This document shows, piece by piece, positions 24,774 through 33,614 of a DNA stretch of 64,000 nucleotides (the stretch's first letter is position 1; every line of letters begins with the position of its first letter). Source of the stretch: an uncultured Williamsia sp. (GTDB lineage: Bacteria; Actinomycetota; Actinomycetes; Mycobacteriales; Mycobacteriaceae). Location of the stretch: assembly GCF_947494875.1 (NCBI RefSeq), contig NZ_CANLWM010000006.1, positions 124,001 to 188,000 of the forward strand, in the 5' to 3' direction. The translations under genes were made by a program, and so were the position numbers. A model generated the notes under the pieces. That model saw only the letters and a program-made list of their open reading frames with translations. It was not told the DNA's origin and ran no database searches.

Positions 24774-26359
24774 CGGCACCCGCGGGCGTGGGCGGTCTGC
24801 TCCGACTCGCCGCTCGGACCGAACGCATCCCCGGAGTCGCCGGGGCGCTGGTGGTGCCGGTGCTGCTCGGGGCGACGGCAGCCGCGCTGACGCCGCTCTA
24901 TCCCGATCGGGCGTCGCGCCTCGACCTCGCTGCGGGCGCGGCCGCGAACCCGGTGTTCCGGGTGCTGCTCGGGCCGCTGCGCGACGTCTCGGGGGTCGGG
25001 GTGCTGTCGGTGTGGCGGATCGGCCTGCCCGCGCTGCTGGTGATCGCGATCCTCGCCGCGGCCACCGTCACCCGGAACCTGCGCGGCGCCGAGGCCACCG
25101 GTCGGATGGAACTGCTCCGGTCGGCCGCCGTCGCGCCCCTCGCGCCTCTGGTGTCGGCAGTCGCGGTCGCGCTGTCATGGGCGGTGGCGACAGCTGCACC
25201 GGTCGTCGTCGTGGCGGCGGCGGTCGGGGTCCCGATCGACACCGCGGCCGGGGTGGGCGCGCAGGTCCTCGCCGCAGCGGTCGCCGGGATCGGGATCGCT
25301 GTCGTCGTCGACCAGGTGGTGACCACCTCCCGGACCGCGCTGGCCACGTCGGCGGGGGTGCTGGTGGTGGCCTTCCTGGTCCGGGGTGTCGCCGATGCCG
25401 CCGACGGCTGGTCGTGGCTCGCCTGGGTGTCGCCGCTCGGGTGGGTCGAGCGGATCGACCCACTGGGTGGGTTCTCGCCGACCGGACTCGTCGCGTGCCT
25501 GGTGCTCCTCGTCGTCGGTGTCGCGACGGCGACGGTGATCGCCCGGCGCCGGGATCTCGGTGCAGGGCTGGTGCATCCGCGACCGGGCCCGGACCGTGCG
25601 CGGCTGCCGATGCGACTGCCGACGGTCACCGCGGTGACGATCGGCCCGTCGCTGCGACCCTGGCTCGGGGGGTCCTTCGCCTACTGCGTTCTCGTCGGGT
25701 TGCTGCTCGCGTCCGCCGGCTCCCTCGTCGGCTCCGGCGGCACGGCCGATCTCGTCGAGAAGCTCGGGCGCCAGGCCGATCTCACCGACGCCCTCGCGAA
25801 CACGGTCCTCGGCATCGTCGGGGTGGTCGCCGCGGCCGCAGGGGTTGCGGTGGTCGGTGCGACGCGTGGCGACGACCGAGCGGGACGCGGGGAGATGCTG
25901 CTCGCCACCGCGGTCTCACCGGTCGGGAGATACCTGGCCGCAACGGGTCTCGTCGTCGTCGCGACGATCACGGTCCCGGTGCTCGCGGCCTGCGGGATGG
26001 GTCTGGGGCGCGCGCTCACCGGCACCGCGGACGGCCCGTCGACGGGCGAGATGATCGCGGCAGCGACCGTGGGGATGCCCGCAACGTGGGTCGTTGCGTC
26101 GATCGGGCTCGCCGCGTACGGGCTCCGCCCGCGCCTGGTCGCCCTGGGGTGGGTGGCCGTCGTCGTCGACCTGCTTCTCGGACCGCTGGGAGTGCTTCTC
26201 GGAGCGCCCTCCTGGCTGCGGGACGTCGCGCCCCACACGCACCTGGCCGCGACGGTGGGATCGGCGGTTCCCGGTGTGCCCGTGGCGAGCTGCCTCGCGG
26301 TCGGTGTCGTGCTCGCGGCGGTCGGGGCGGCCGCGCTCCGACGGCGCGACCTCACCTGA
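24770..26359 (+). CDS. ABC-2-type exporter permease (two fused halves)
   Basis: This 529-residue membrane protein has about 12 hydrophobic segments in two six-helix halves (residues 20-260 and 290-520). Each half has a TRNLRGAEATGRMELL or TRGDDRAGRGEMLLATAVSP loop after its second helix. This repeated REE/GRMELL-like signature marks fused ABC-2 exporters related to polyketide/tetronasin resistance pumps. The GTG start overlaps the ATPase stop. The exported compound is unknown. Confidence 0.88.
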   Translation: MTAPAGVGGLLRLAARTERIPGVAGALVVPVLLGATAAALTPLYPDRASRLDLAAGAAANPVFRVLLGPLRDVSGVGVLSVWRIGLPALLVIAILAAATVTRNLRGAEATGRMELLRSAAVAPLAPLVSAVAVALSWAVATAAPVVVVAAAVGVPIDTAAGVGAQVLAAAVAGIGIAVVVDQVVTTSRTALATSAGVLVVAFLVRGVADAADGWSWLAWVSPLGWVERIDPLGGFSPTGLVACLVLLVVGVATATVIARRRDLGAGLVHPRPGPDRARLPMRLPTVTAVTIGPSLRPWLGGSFAYCVLVGLLLASAGSLVGSGGTADLVEKLGRQADLTDALANTVLGIVGVVAAAAGVAVVGATRGDDRAGRGEMLLATAVSPVGRYLAATGLVVVATITVPVLAACGMGLGRALTGTADGPSTGEMIAAATVGMPATWVVASIGLAAYGLRPRLVALGWVAVVVDLLLGPLGVLLGAPSWLRDVAPHTHLAATVGSAVPGVPVASCLAVGVVLAAVGAAALRRRDLT

Positions 26360-26364
26360 GGTGA

Positions 26365-27513
26365 TCAGTGCTGGGTGACCGACTCCCAGCCGACGACGTC
26401 CTCGGGGCGACGCGGCGCGGGACCGACGTAGAGCGCGGCGGGCCGGACCAGTTTGGCGAGACGCTTCTGCTCGAGGATGTGCGCGCACCAGCCGGCCGTG
26501 CGGCCGCAGGTGAACATGGCGGGCATCATGTGCGGCGGCACCTCGGCGAAGTCGAGGATGACCGCGGCCCAGAACTCGACGTTCGTCTCGATCGCGCGGT
26601 CCGGGCGACGCTCGCGCAGTTCGGTCAACGCGGCCTGCTCGAGCGCCGAGGCGACCTCGAAGCGCGGGACGCCGAGTTCCTGGGCCGTTCGTCGCAGCAC
26701 GCGGGCGCGCGGGTCCTCGGCCCGGTAGACCCGATGGCCGAAGCCCATGAGCTTCTCCTTGCGGTCGAGGATCCCCTTGACCAGGCCGCGAGCGTCTCCT
26801 GTGCGCTCGACCTCCTCGATCATCGGCAGCACGCGCGCGGGGGCGCCTCCGTGCAGCGGACCGGACATCGCACCGATCGCCCCGGACAGCGACGCGGCGA
26901 CGTCGGCGCCGGTGGAGGCGATGACGCGGGCGGTGAACGTCGACGCGTTGAGGCCGTGTTCGGCCGCACTCACCCAGTAGGCGTCGATCGCGCGGACGTG
27001 CTTGGGGTCGGGGTTGCCCTTCCAGCGCGTCATGAACCGTGCGGTGACGGTGTCGCAGCCGTCGATCTCCTTCTGCGGCACCGCCGGCTGGTGGATGCCG
27101 CGCGCGGACTGCGCGACGTACGACAGCGCCATCACCGACGCCCGGGCGAGGTTGTCGCGGGCGGTGGCGTCGTCGATGTCGAGCAGTGGGCGGTACCCCC
27201 AGATCGGGGCGAGCATCGCGAGCGCGGCCTGCACGTCGACGCGGACGTCGCCGGTGTGCACGGGCAGCGGGAACGGCTCGGCCGGCGGGAGGCCGTCGCC
27301 GAAGCGGCCGTCGACGAGCAGCGCCCAGACGTCGGAGAAGGTGACGCGGTTCTCGACGAGGTCCTCGATGTCGACGCCGCGGTAGCGCAGGTTGCCACCG
27401 GCCTTGTCCGGCTCGGCGATCTCGGTGGTGAAGGCGGTGACGCCCTCCAACCCCGGGACGAAGTCGTCGGGGACACCCGCTGACCTGGTCGGCGTCTCTG
27501 CGGTTCCTGCCAT
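26365..27513 (-). CDS. citA: Citrate synthase 2
   Basis: This 382-residue enzyme condenses oxaloacetate and acetyl-CoA. Catalytic segments are AEHGLNASTFTARVIAS (His), SGPLHGGAPARVL (His) and MGFGHRVYRAEDPRARVL; the conserved Asp lies in the C-terminal part. The short type-II-like form without the long N-terminal extension fits CitA (Rv0889c, 373 aa), distinct from the larger GltA at 44611. The last codons converge on the ABC operon with only 5 nt between the stops. Confidence 0.93.
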   Translation of the reverse strand: MAGTAETPTRSAGVPDDFVPGLEGVTAFTTEIAEPDKAGGNLRYRGVDIEDLVENRVTFSDVWALLVDGRFGDGLPPAEPFPLPVHTGDVRVDVQAALAMLAPIWGYRPLLDIDDATARDNLARASVMALSYVAQSARGIHQPAVPQKEIDGCDTVTARFMTRWKGNPDPKHVRAIDAYWVSAAEHGLNASTFTARVIASTGADVAASLSGAIGAMSGPLHGGAPARVLPMIEEVERTGDARGLVKGILDRKEKLMGFGHRVYRAEDPRARVLRRTAQELGVPRFEVASALEQAALTELRERRPDRAIETNVEFWAAVILDFAEVPPHMMPAMFTCGRTAGWCAHILEQKRLAKLVRPAALYVGPAPRRPEDVVGWESVTQH

Positions 27514-27637
27514 GGTGGCGACTCCCTCGTCGGAGATCTCACGCTGTCACCAGGACTGTAGTGCTCTCCGCCGGCGGCACGGCCGACTCCCCGGCTCGTC
27601 ACCGTCGTCCCGGGCTGACTGACCTAGGCTTTCCCTC

Positions 27638-28195
27638 GTGAGCGCAACCGACTTCCACTCCGAGGTGCGGGCTCTGCGTCTGGAGCGGGTGCTGGACGCG
27701 TCGGTCGAGATCATCACCGAGCAGGGCTGGGACGGGCTCAGCATGACCGCGGTCGCGAAGCGGTCCGGGGTACCCAGGCAAAGCCTGTACAAGGAGGTGG
27801 GGACCCGCGAGGAGCTCGGCAACGCAGTGGTGTTCCGCGAGGTCGACCGCTTCCTGGAGCGTGTCCGCACCGGTCTCGACGCCCATCCCGACGACTTCGA
27901 GGCGGGCGTCTCCGCCGCCGTGCGAGGCGTCCTGGAACACGGCCGGTCCAACGCCGCACTCGCGGCCGTCCTGCGGCCCGGCCACGATGCGGGCCTGCTC
28001 GCACTGCTCACCGTGAACCCCGACGCCGTACTGGGCCAGGCCACCAGCGCCCTCGAATCGCTGCTGCAGGGCGCCGTGTCCGCGGCGCTCGTCGACACCG
28101 TTGTGCGACTGACGATGAGCCATCTTCTGCAACCGACGGTGGACGTCGACGAGGCGGTCGACCGCATCGATCGGGTGGTCCGCGGATTCGACTGA
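27638..28195 (+). CDS. TetR-family transcriptional regulator
   Basis: This 185-residue regulator has a clear N-terminal helix-turn-helix: LERVLDASVEIITEQGWDGLSMTAVAKRSGVPRQSLYKEVGTREELGNAVV (about 13-63). The C-terminal half is all-helical with no recognised ligand. It starts at GTG, is divergent from citA, and is convergent with the P450 fusion gene. Either neighbour could be its target; the sequence does not decide. Confidence 0.88.
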   Translation: MSATDFHSEVRALRLERVLDASVEIITEQGWDGLSMTAVAKRSGVPRQSLYKEVGTREELGNAVVFREVDRFLERVRTGLDAHPDDFEAGVSAAVRGVLEHGRSNAALAAVLRPGHDAGLLALLTVNPDAVLGQATSALESLLQGAVSAALVDTVVRLTMSHLLQPTVDVDEAVDRIDRVVRGFD

Positions 28196-28223
28196 CCGCC
28201 CGCGAATCGTGCGCTCGCCCCGC

Positions 28224-30665
28224 TTACAGGTCGAGCGTCAGTTTCTGCGAGAGCGATCGGGACACGCACAGCATCACCGTGTCCCCGCGCTCACGTTCCG
28301 CCCGCGTGAGGACGGAGTCGCGGTGGTCCGGGGTCCCGTCGAGGACGTCGGCCTGGCAGGTGCCGCAGATGCCCTCCATGCACGACCCCATCACGTCGAC
28401 ACCGGCCTCCTCGACCGCCTCGAACATCGTCGTCCCCGCGGGGACGGTGACCGTCACGCCGGACTCGACGCACTCGACCTCGAAGGAGTCCAACGCACCC
28501 TCGGGAGCGTCGATCGCCTTGGGGGCGAACCGTTCCAGGTGCAGGCTCTCGGACGGCCAGACGGCGCACCTCTCCTCGACGGCGTCGAGGAGGACGTCGG
28601 GGCCGCAGCAGTAGACGAGTGTGTCGGGCCGGGGGTCGGCGAGGAGCGTGTCGAGGTCGAAGCGTGTGCCGCGGTCGTCCTTGGCCCACACCGTCACTCG
28701 GTCGTCGCCGTCGAACTCGTCGAGGTACGCCATCGTCGACCGGGACTTGCCGACGTAGACCATCTCCCACTTCGCCCCGTGCCCTTCCGCGGCGGCGATC
28801 ATCGTGCGGATCGGGGTGACGCCGATGCCGCCGGCGATGAACAGGTAGCGCGGCGAGTCGACGAGCGCGAAGTGGTTGTCGGGACCCGTCACCCGGAGGG
28901 TCGTCCCCTCGGCGAGCTCGTCGTGGACGAAGGCCGACCCACCACGGCCGTCCGGTTCGCGGAGGACCGCGACCGTCCACGACGACCGGTCGGCGGGATC
29001 ACCACACAGCGAGTAGTGACGCGTCAGTCCCGGGCGGAGGAGGAGTTCGACGTGCGCACCCGGAGCCCACTGCGGCAGGGGTTCTCCCGCCGGGGCGGTG
29101 AGCGTCAGCTCGACGACACCGTCGGCCGCATCCCGTCGCCGGGCGACCTGGACGTCGAGCACCGTCCGCTCGACGCGGCCCGTGCGCTGCGGTCGGGCCG
29201 GCGCCGGCGTCTCTGCGGCCTGTGCCCTCCCGCGCCTGCGCCGCTCCTGGTGCATGGCGCGATAGGTGCCGTGCTGTCGCCGCTCGGCGCCCTTCGGCGT
29301 GAGCTGCACCATCATCGAGCTGTAACCGCGAACGAAGTTCGACTGCACCCGTTCGGGTTCGGCGAGGACCTCGATGTCGTCGAAGCGCTCGAGCAGCTCC
29401 TCCCACAGGATCCGCAGCTGCAGCTCGGCAAGTCGGCTGCCCATGCAGCGGTGCGTGCCGATACCGAACGCCAGGTGGTGGCGGGCGTTTCGACGGTCGA
29501 TGACGAAGCTGTCCGGATCGTCGAACGTGCGCTCGTCGCGGTTGGCCGAGGCGTACCACATGACGACCTTGTCGCCCTTGCGGATGAACTGACCGTTGAG
29601 AACGGTGTCGCGCGTGGCGATCCGGCGCATGTAGGCGAGCGGCGTCTGCCAGCGGAGGATCTCGTGGACCATCTTCGGCACGAGCGCAGGGTCCTCGCGG
29701 AGGCGGTCGAACTGCTCGGGGAACTGGTTGAGCGCCAACAGGCCACCGGTCATGGAGTTGCGGGTGGTGTCGTTGCCGCCGATGACGAGCAGCACGATGT
29801 TGCCGAGGAACTCCATCGGGCGCTCGATGAGGTCCTTGGTGTCCTCGGACATCTGCATCAGCGTGATGAGGTCGTACCCCGGCTTCTCGCCGGCCTTCAG
29901 ACGCGCGGCCTTGTCGTGCCACAGGGCGCTGAAGCTCTTCGCGGCGTCGGCCGCGGCCCGGTAGGCCGCGTCGGTGTCGGTGGATCCGCCGGTGGCCGAT
30001 GCGCTGGCGGCGACCAGATCGGTCCACTCGACCAGCTTGCGCCGCTCGTCGTACGGGAAGTCCAGCAGCGTGGCGAGCATGCGGGAGGTCAACTCGATGC
30101 TGACCCGGTCGACCCAGTCGAAGGGCCTGTCGGTCGGCAGCTCATCGAGGACCTCCTGCACCCGCGAGCGGATGAGGGCTTCCATCTCCTCGAGGTTCTG
30201 CGGGGCGACGACGCCCTGCACCGCACCGCGCTGCTGGTCGTGGCGCGGTGGGTCCATGGCGATGAACATCTCGATGTCGAGTCCCTCGGGCGGCGCACCG
30301 AGGATGATCTGCGGTTCGGCGGAGAAGGTCTCGAAGTCCTTGTCGACCTGCACGATGTCGTCGTACCGGGTGACCGACCAGTACGGGCCGAACGCGCTGT
30401 TCGCCTGGAAGTGCACCGGCGCCTCGTCGCGCAATCGCGCGAAGTACGGCTGCCACTGCTGCTGACGCCACAGGAACGGGTTGCTGACGTCGATCTGGGT
30501 CAGGTCGAGGTCCGCGACGTCCGGGATCTCGGCCTCGGTGAAACGCGGCTGCCCGTCGCCCACGACGAGCTTCTTCGCCCGCTGCGCCAGGTGCAGCGCC
30601 TGGATCTGGCGCTCCATCGGGATCGTCGCCTGGGCCTTGTTCCGGACCTGATCGAGAACGCGCAT
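28224..30665 (-). CDS. Self-sufficient cytochrome P450 fusion (CYP153-like haem domain, PDR-type reductase, 2Fe-2S ferredoxin)
   Basis: This 813-residue protein joins three domains. Residues 1-458 are a P450 with I-helix GGNDTT (296-301), ExxR EILR (335-338) and haem ligand C407 in HRCMG. The wording IVLLVIGGNDTTRNSMTGG and RWQTPLAYMRRIA is very close to CYP153 alkane omega-hydroxylases. A basic linker (460-495) leads to a phthalate-dioxygenase-reductase-type module with flavin motif RHYSLC (549-554), NAD motif GGIGVTPIR (612-620) and CCGPD (686-690). The C-terminus is a plant-type [2Fe-2S] ferredoxin with C762, C767, C770 and C800. It probably hydroxylates aliphatic chains with NAD(P)H. The start at 30665 has GAAGGTGG upstream. 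Confidence 0.92.
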   Translation of the reverse strand: MRVLDQVRNKAQATIPMERQIQALHLAQRAKKLVVGDGQPRFTEAEIPDVADLDLTQIDVSNPFLWRQQQWQPYFARLRDEAPVHFQANSAFGPYWSVTRYDDIVQVDKDFETFSAEPQIILGAPPEGLDIEMFIAMDPPRHDQQRGAVQGVVAPQNLEEMEALIRSRVQEVLDELPTDRPFDWVDRVSIELTSRMLATLLDFPYDERRKLVEWTDLVAASASATGGSTDTDAAYRAAADAAKSFSALWHDKAARLKAGEKPGYDLITLMQMSEDTKDLIERPMEFLGNIVLLVIGGNDTTRNSMTGGLLALNQFPEQFDRLREDPALVPKMVHEILRWQTPLAYMRRIATRDTVLNGQFIRKGDKVVMWYASANRDERTFDDPDSFVIDRRNARHHLAFGIGTHRCMGSRLAELQLRILWEELLERFDDIEVLAEPERVQSNFVRGYSSMMVQLTPKGAERRQHGTYRAMHQERRRRGRAQAAETPAPARPQRTGRVERTVLDVQVARRRDAADGVVELTLTAPAGEPLPQWAPGAHVELLLRPGLTRHYSLCGDPADRSSWTVAVLREPDGRGGSAFVHDELAEGTTLRVTGPDNHFALVDSPRYLFIAGGIGVTPIRTMIAAAEGHGAKWEMVYVGKSRSTMAYLDEFDGDDRVTVWAKDDRGTRFDLDTLLADPRPDTLVYCCGPDVLLDAVEERCAVWPSESLHLERFAPKAIDAPEGALDSFEVECVESGVTVTVPAGTTMFEAVEEAGVDVMGSCMEGICGTCQADVLDGTPDHRDSVLTRAERERGDTVMLCVSRSLSQKLTLDL

Positions 30666-30692
30666 ACCTGTGACCACCTTCACTCGTCGTCG

Positions 30693-30733
30693 TGACAACA
30701 GTGAAGCAGATGTCAGTCGCGGTGACAATAGTG
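30693..30733. repeat. Direct repeats TGACAAYAGTG in the P450 promoter
   Basis: TGACAACAGTG (30693-30703) and TGACAATAGTG (30723-30733) are near-identical and exactly 30 nt apart, three helical turns. TGTCA at 30711-30715 adds an inverted half-site between them. They lie 28-68 nt upstream of the P450 start and are plausible regulator-binding sites. Confidence 0.45.
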
Positions 30734-31058
30734 CTTGTTTTGTCGCAAGCCGTCAGCCGGGCGGGCGACCGTCCGGGTTCCGCGACTGGTCGATCGCGAA
30801 CGTGACCACTGTCAGCGTCGCAACCGCAGGCGTCTCCGGGTAATGGTTTGCGCGGAGTTGCTCGACGAAATCGCGCATGCCGTCTCGGCGGACGCCCCGA
30901 CGTCGGTGGGGGAGATCGCGTCGGATCGGTGACTGGTGATCGTGACGATTCGCTCGGGATGCGTTGCCGACCCGGTCATCTGTCTCGTCCCACTACAGTG
31001 CTGCCATGCCGAGGCGCTCGTCGTCGCAGTCCGTCGGACTTCATCGGGACTCTGCCGC
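30734..31058. other. Intergenic region upstream of the P450 fusion; no confident gene
   Basis: This gap of about 325 bases holds the distal P450 promoter. It includes a 29-codon frame at 30843-30932 on the plus strand (starting MVCAELLDEIAHAV) that reads like a truncated helical N-terminus of a regulator. There is no ribosome site and no continuation, so it may be a relic. Nothing else is recognised. Confidence 0.4.
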
Positions 31059-31523
31059 ATGACGCCGCGTCGGGTGTGTGAGTCCGTCCACGTGGTGGCC
31101 ACGCTCGCGATCCCATGGGCGTTCGCCGCCTGGTTCTTCGTGCCGCGGGGGCGGTCGCAGACCATCGCCGACGAAGCGCACTTCGTCTTCGTGTTCTTCA
31201 GTGCCGCTGCGATCGCGGCGGGCGTGCTCCTCTGTAGTTCGGCGATGTTGCGGGTGGGCGGGCGCGCTGTCGCGGCGTCCATCCCGTTCACGATCTTCTG
31301 GGCGCTCGCACTCGCCGCGGCTCTCTACGAGATGCACGAGTTCGGCGAGCCCTATCGCTGCGACGTCGACCTGTGCATGCCGTCGTTCGGGCTGTTCCTG
31401 GTCGTGGTGCCCTTCGCTTTCGTCGTCACGGCCGGTGTCGCCGGATCCATGGCGTTCACCCGGTCTCGCGACGCAGACCGGTCTCGCGACGATGCAGTCG
31501 GCGACCTACCCCGACATCCCTGA
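31059..31523 (+). CDS. Hypothetical four-helix membrane protein
   Basis: This protein of about 154 residues has four hydrophobic segments (roughly 10-28, 40-64, 71-87, 107-130). A cysteine pair sits in an extracytoplasmic-looking loop EPYRCDVDLCMPS before helix 4, and the tail is basic and polar. I do not recognise the family. The start is uncertain because no ribosome site precedes the ATG at 31059 and the frame is open further upstream. Confidence 0.5.
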   Translation: MTPRRVCESVHVVATLAIPWAFAAWFFVPRGRSQTIADEAHFVFVFFSAAAIAAGVLLCSSAMLRVGGRAVAASIPFTIFWALALAAALYEMHEFGEPYRCDVDLCMPSFGLFLVVVPFAFVVTAGVAGSMAFTRSRDADRSRDDAVGDLPRHP

Positions 31524-31643
31524 ACGCGCCACCGAGGTGGTGGTCGACGACAGAAACACATCCGCGACGGACGGGGAGTCCGCCGCGCCGGCGGTAGGTA
31601 CAGACTCTCGCGGCAACCCCATTGGCTCCCGGGAGTAGCGTCG

Positions 31644-32327
31644 ATGCGCGTGACTGGCGAAGCGGTGAACGTCTCGGCGATGCGCGTCGGGTACCGGCCG
31701 GGTGGTGACGACGACCTCGAGCCCGACTGGCTGAGCGGCGACCCGATCTGGCTCGACCTGTTCGAGCGGTGGCTCGCCGAGGCGGTCGAGGCCGCCGTAC
31801 CCGAGCCGAACGCGATGGTCGTCGCCACCGTCGGCGCCGATGGCGCGCCCGCCACACGGACCGTGCTGTGCAAGGCCGTCGACGAGCGCGGCATCGTCTT
31901 CTACACCAACTTCGGGTCCGGCAAGGGTCATCACCTCGCCGAGCGGCCGGTCGCGTCGGCGACCTTCCCGTGGATCGCGATGGAACGCCAGGTGCACGTC
32001 CGTGGCCCGGTCGTCCGCGTCGCCCGCGACGAGACGCAGGCCTACTGGGACAGTCGTCCGCGCGGCTCCCGCCTCGGAGCCGTCGCGTCCGACCAGTCGC
32101 GCCCCATCGACTCGCGAGACGCACTGCGCCGCAGGGCCGAGGAGGTCGAGCAGCGCTTCGGGGCCTCCGACGACGACGGCCCGGTTCCCCTGCCCGACGG
32201 GTGGGGCGGGTTCCGGATCGAACCGGCGTCGGTCGAGTTCTGGCAGGGCCGTGCGAACCGTCTCCACAACCGGGTGCTCGCCACACGGACGGACGACGGC
32301 TGGACCGTCGCCCGCCTCCAGCCCTGA
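31644..32327 (+). CDS. pdxH: Pyridoxamine 5'-phosphate oxidase
   Basis: This 227-residue FMN enzyme oxidises PNP/PMP to pyridoxal 5'-phosphate. It shows PNAMVVATVGADGAPATRTVLCKAVDERGIVFYTNFGSGKGHHL (FMN site), FPWIAMERQVHVRGPV, and the C-terminal signature EFWQGRANRLHNR, containing the substrate-binding Arg/His residues. Its stop codon overlaps the MFS start (TGATG), so the two are coupled. PLP made here would serve SerC and other aminotransferases. Confidence 0.93.
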   Translation: MRVTGEAVNVSAMRVGYRPGGDDDLEPDWLSGDPIWLDLFERWLAEAVEAAVPEPNAMVVATVGADGAPATRTVLCKAVDERGIVFYTNFGSGKGHHLAERPVASATFPWIAMERQVHVRGPVVRVARDETQAYWDSRPRGSRLGAVASDQSRPIDSRDALRRRAEEVEQRFGASDDDGPVPLPDGWGGFRIEPASVEFWQGRANRLHNRVLATRTDDGWTVARLQP

Positions 32328-33592
32328 TGGCGCGGCTCCTCGCCGACACCGCACCCCTGCGCAGTCCGCAGTTCCGACGGCTGTGGACCGCCAACATCGT
32401 CACCGTCATCGGTGCCCAGCTGACCGTCGTCGCGGTTCCCGCCCAGATCTACTCCGTCACCGGCAGTTCCGCGTACGTCGGACTCGCCGGACTCTTCGGA
32501 CTCGTCCCGCTCGTCGTGTTCGGGCTGTGGGGCGGTGCGGTCGCCGACGTCGTCGATCGTCGTGTGCTGCTGATCATCACGACCCTCGGGCTCATCGGCT
32601 GCAGCGCGCTGTTCTGGCTGCAGGCGGCCGTCGGGGTGGACAACGTGTGGGTGATCCTCACGCTGTTCGCGGTGCAGCAGGCGTTCTTCGCGGTGAACCA
32701 GCCGACGAAATCGGCCATCCTGCCCAAGATCGTCCCCATCGCCGATCTCCCCGCGGCGAACTCCTTGAACATGACGGTGATGCAGGCCGGCGCGATCGTC
32801 GGTCCCGTCGTGGGCGGGGCGCTCATCCCACAACTCGGGTACTCGACGCTGTATCTCGTCGACACGATCTTCCTGTTCGCGACGCTGTGGGCGGTCGTCG
32901 CGCTGCCGTCGCTGAAGCCCGAGCGCGACGCGTCGGCGCCCCGGGTGGCCGGATTGCGCTCGGTGATCGACGGTTTCGTCTACCTGCGCGGCCACAAGGT
33001 GTTGCTCATGTCGTTCGTCGTCGACCTGATCGCGATGGTGTTCGGCATGCCGCGGGCGCTGTTCCCGCAGATGGCACACGAGAACTTCGGCGGGCCCGAG
33101 GACGGCGGCCTCGCCTTCGCGCTGTTGTTCGCGGCGATCGGCGCGGGAGCGGTTGTCGGAGGTGTCTTCTCGGGCTGGGTGTCCCGTGTGGAGCGGCAGG
33201 GACTCGCGGTGATCGTCTGCATCGTCGTGTGGGGTCTGGCGATCGCGGGCGCAGGTATCGCGGTGGCGTTCGCCGGGGGCTCCGCGCTGCCCGTGCTGCC
33301 GATCGTGATCGCACTGCTGATGGTCGGCGGAGCCGCGGACATGGCGTCGGCCGCGTTCCGGCAGTCCATGCTGCAGTCCGCGGCCAACGACGACGTGCGC
33401 GGGCGCCTGCAGGGAGTGTTCACCGTGGTCGTCGCGGGCGGTCCGCGGATCGCCGACGTCGCGCACGGCGGTGTCGCCGCGGTCGCGGGTGTGGCCGTCA
33501 CCACTGCCGGCGGCGGCATCCTGGTGGTCGTCTTCACAGTGGTGGCGGCACTGGCCGTCCCGGCCTTCGTCCGCTATCGCGTCACCCACTGA
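32327..33592 (+). CDS. MFS transporter, EntS/DHA3-like
   Basis: This 421-residue protein has 12 hydrophobic segments. It opens APLRSPQFRRLWTANIVTVIGAQLTVVAVPAQIYSVTGSSAYVGLAGLFGLVPLVVFGLWGGAVADVVDRRVLLI, which gives a motif-A loop around 70-80 and places it with the EntS-like branch. It is coupled to pdxH by a one-base overlap. Whether it moves a vitamin B6 compound is only suggested by that coupling. It is followed closely by a PAP2-like gene. Confidence 0.83.
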   Translation: MARLLADTAPLRSPQFRRLWTANIVTVIGAQLTVVAVPAQIYSVTGSSAYVGLAGLFGLVPLVVFGLWGGAVADVVDRRVLLIITTLGLIGCSALFWLQAAVGVDNVWVILTLFAVQQAFFAVNQPTKSAILPKIVPIADLPAANSLNMTVMQAGAIVGPVVGGALIPQLGYSTLYLVDTIFLFATLWAVVALPSLKPERDASAPRVAGLRSVIDGFVYLRGHKVLLMSFVVDLIAMVFGMPRALFPQMAHENFGGPEDGGLAFALLFAAIGAGAVVGGVFSGWVSRVERQGLAVIVCIVVWGLAIAGAGIAVAFAGGSALPVLPIVIALLMVGGAADMASAAFRQSMLQSAANDDVRGRLQGVFTVVVAGGPRIADVAHGGVAAVAGVAVTTAGGGILVVVFTVVAALAVPAFVRYRVTH

Positions 33593-33614
33593 TCGCGCCG
33601 GTAGCGTGGCTCCG

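Noticed and set aside
30843-30932. 29-codon frame with a helical, regulator-like sequence
   Set aside because: It is too short, has no ribosome site and no following domain. At most it is a gene relic.
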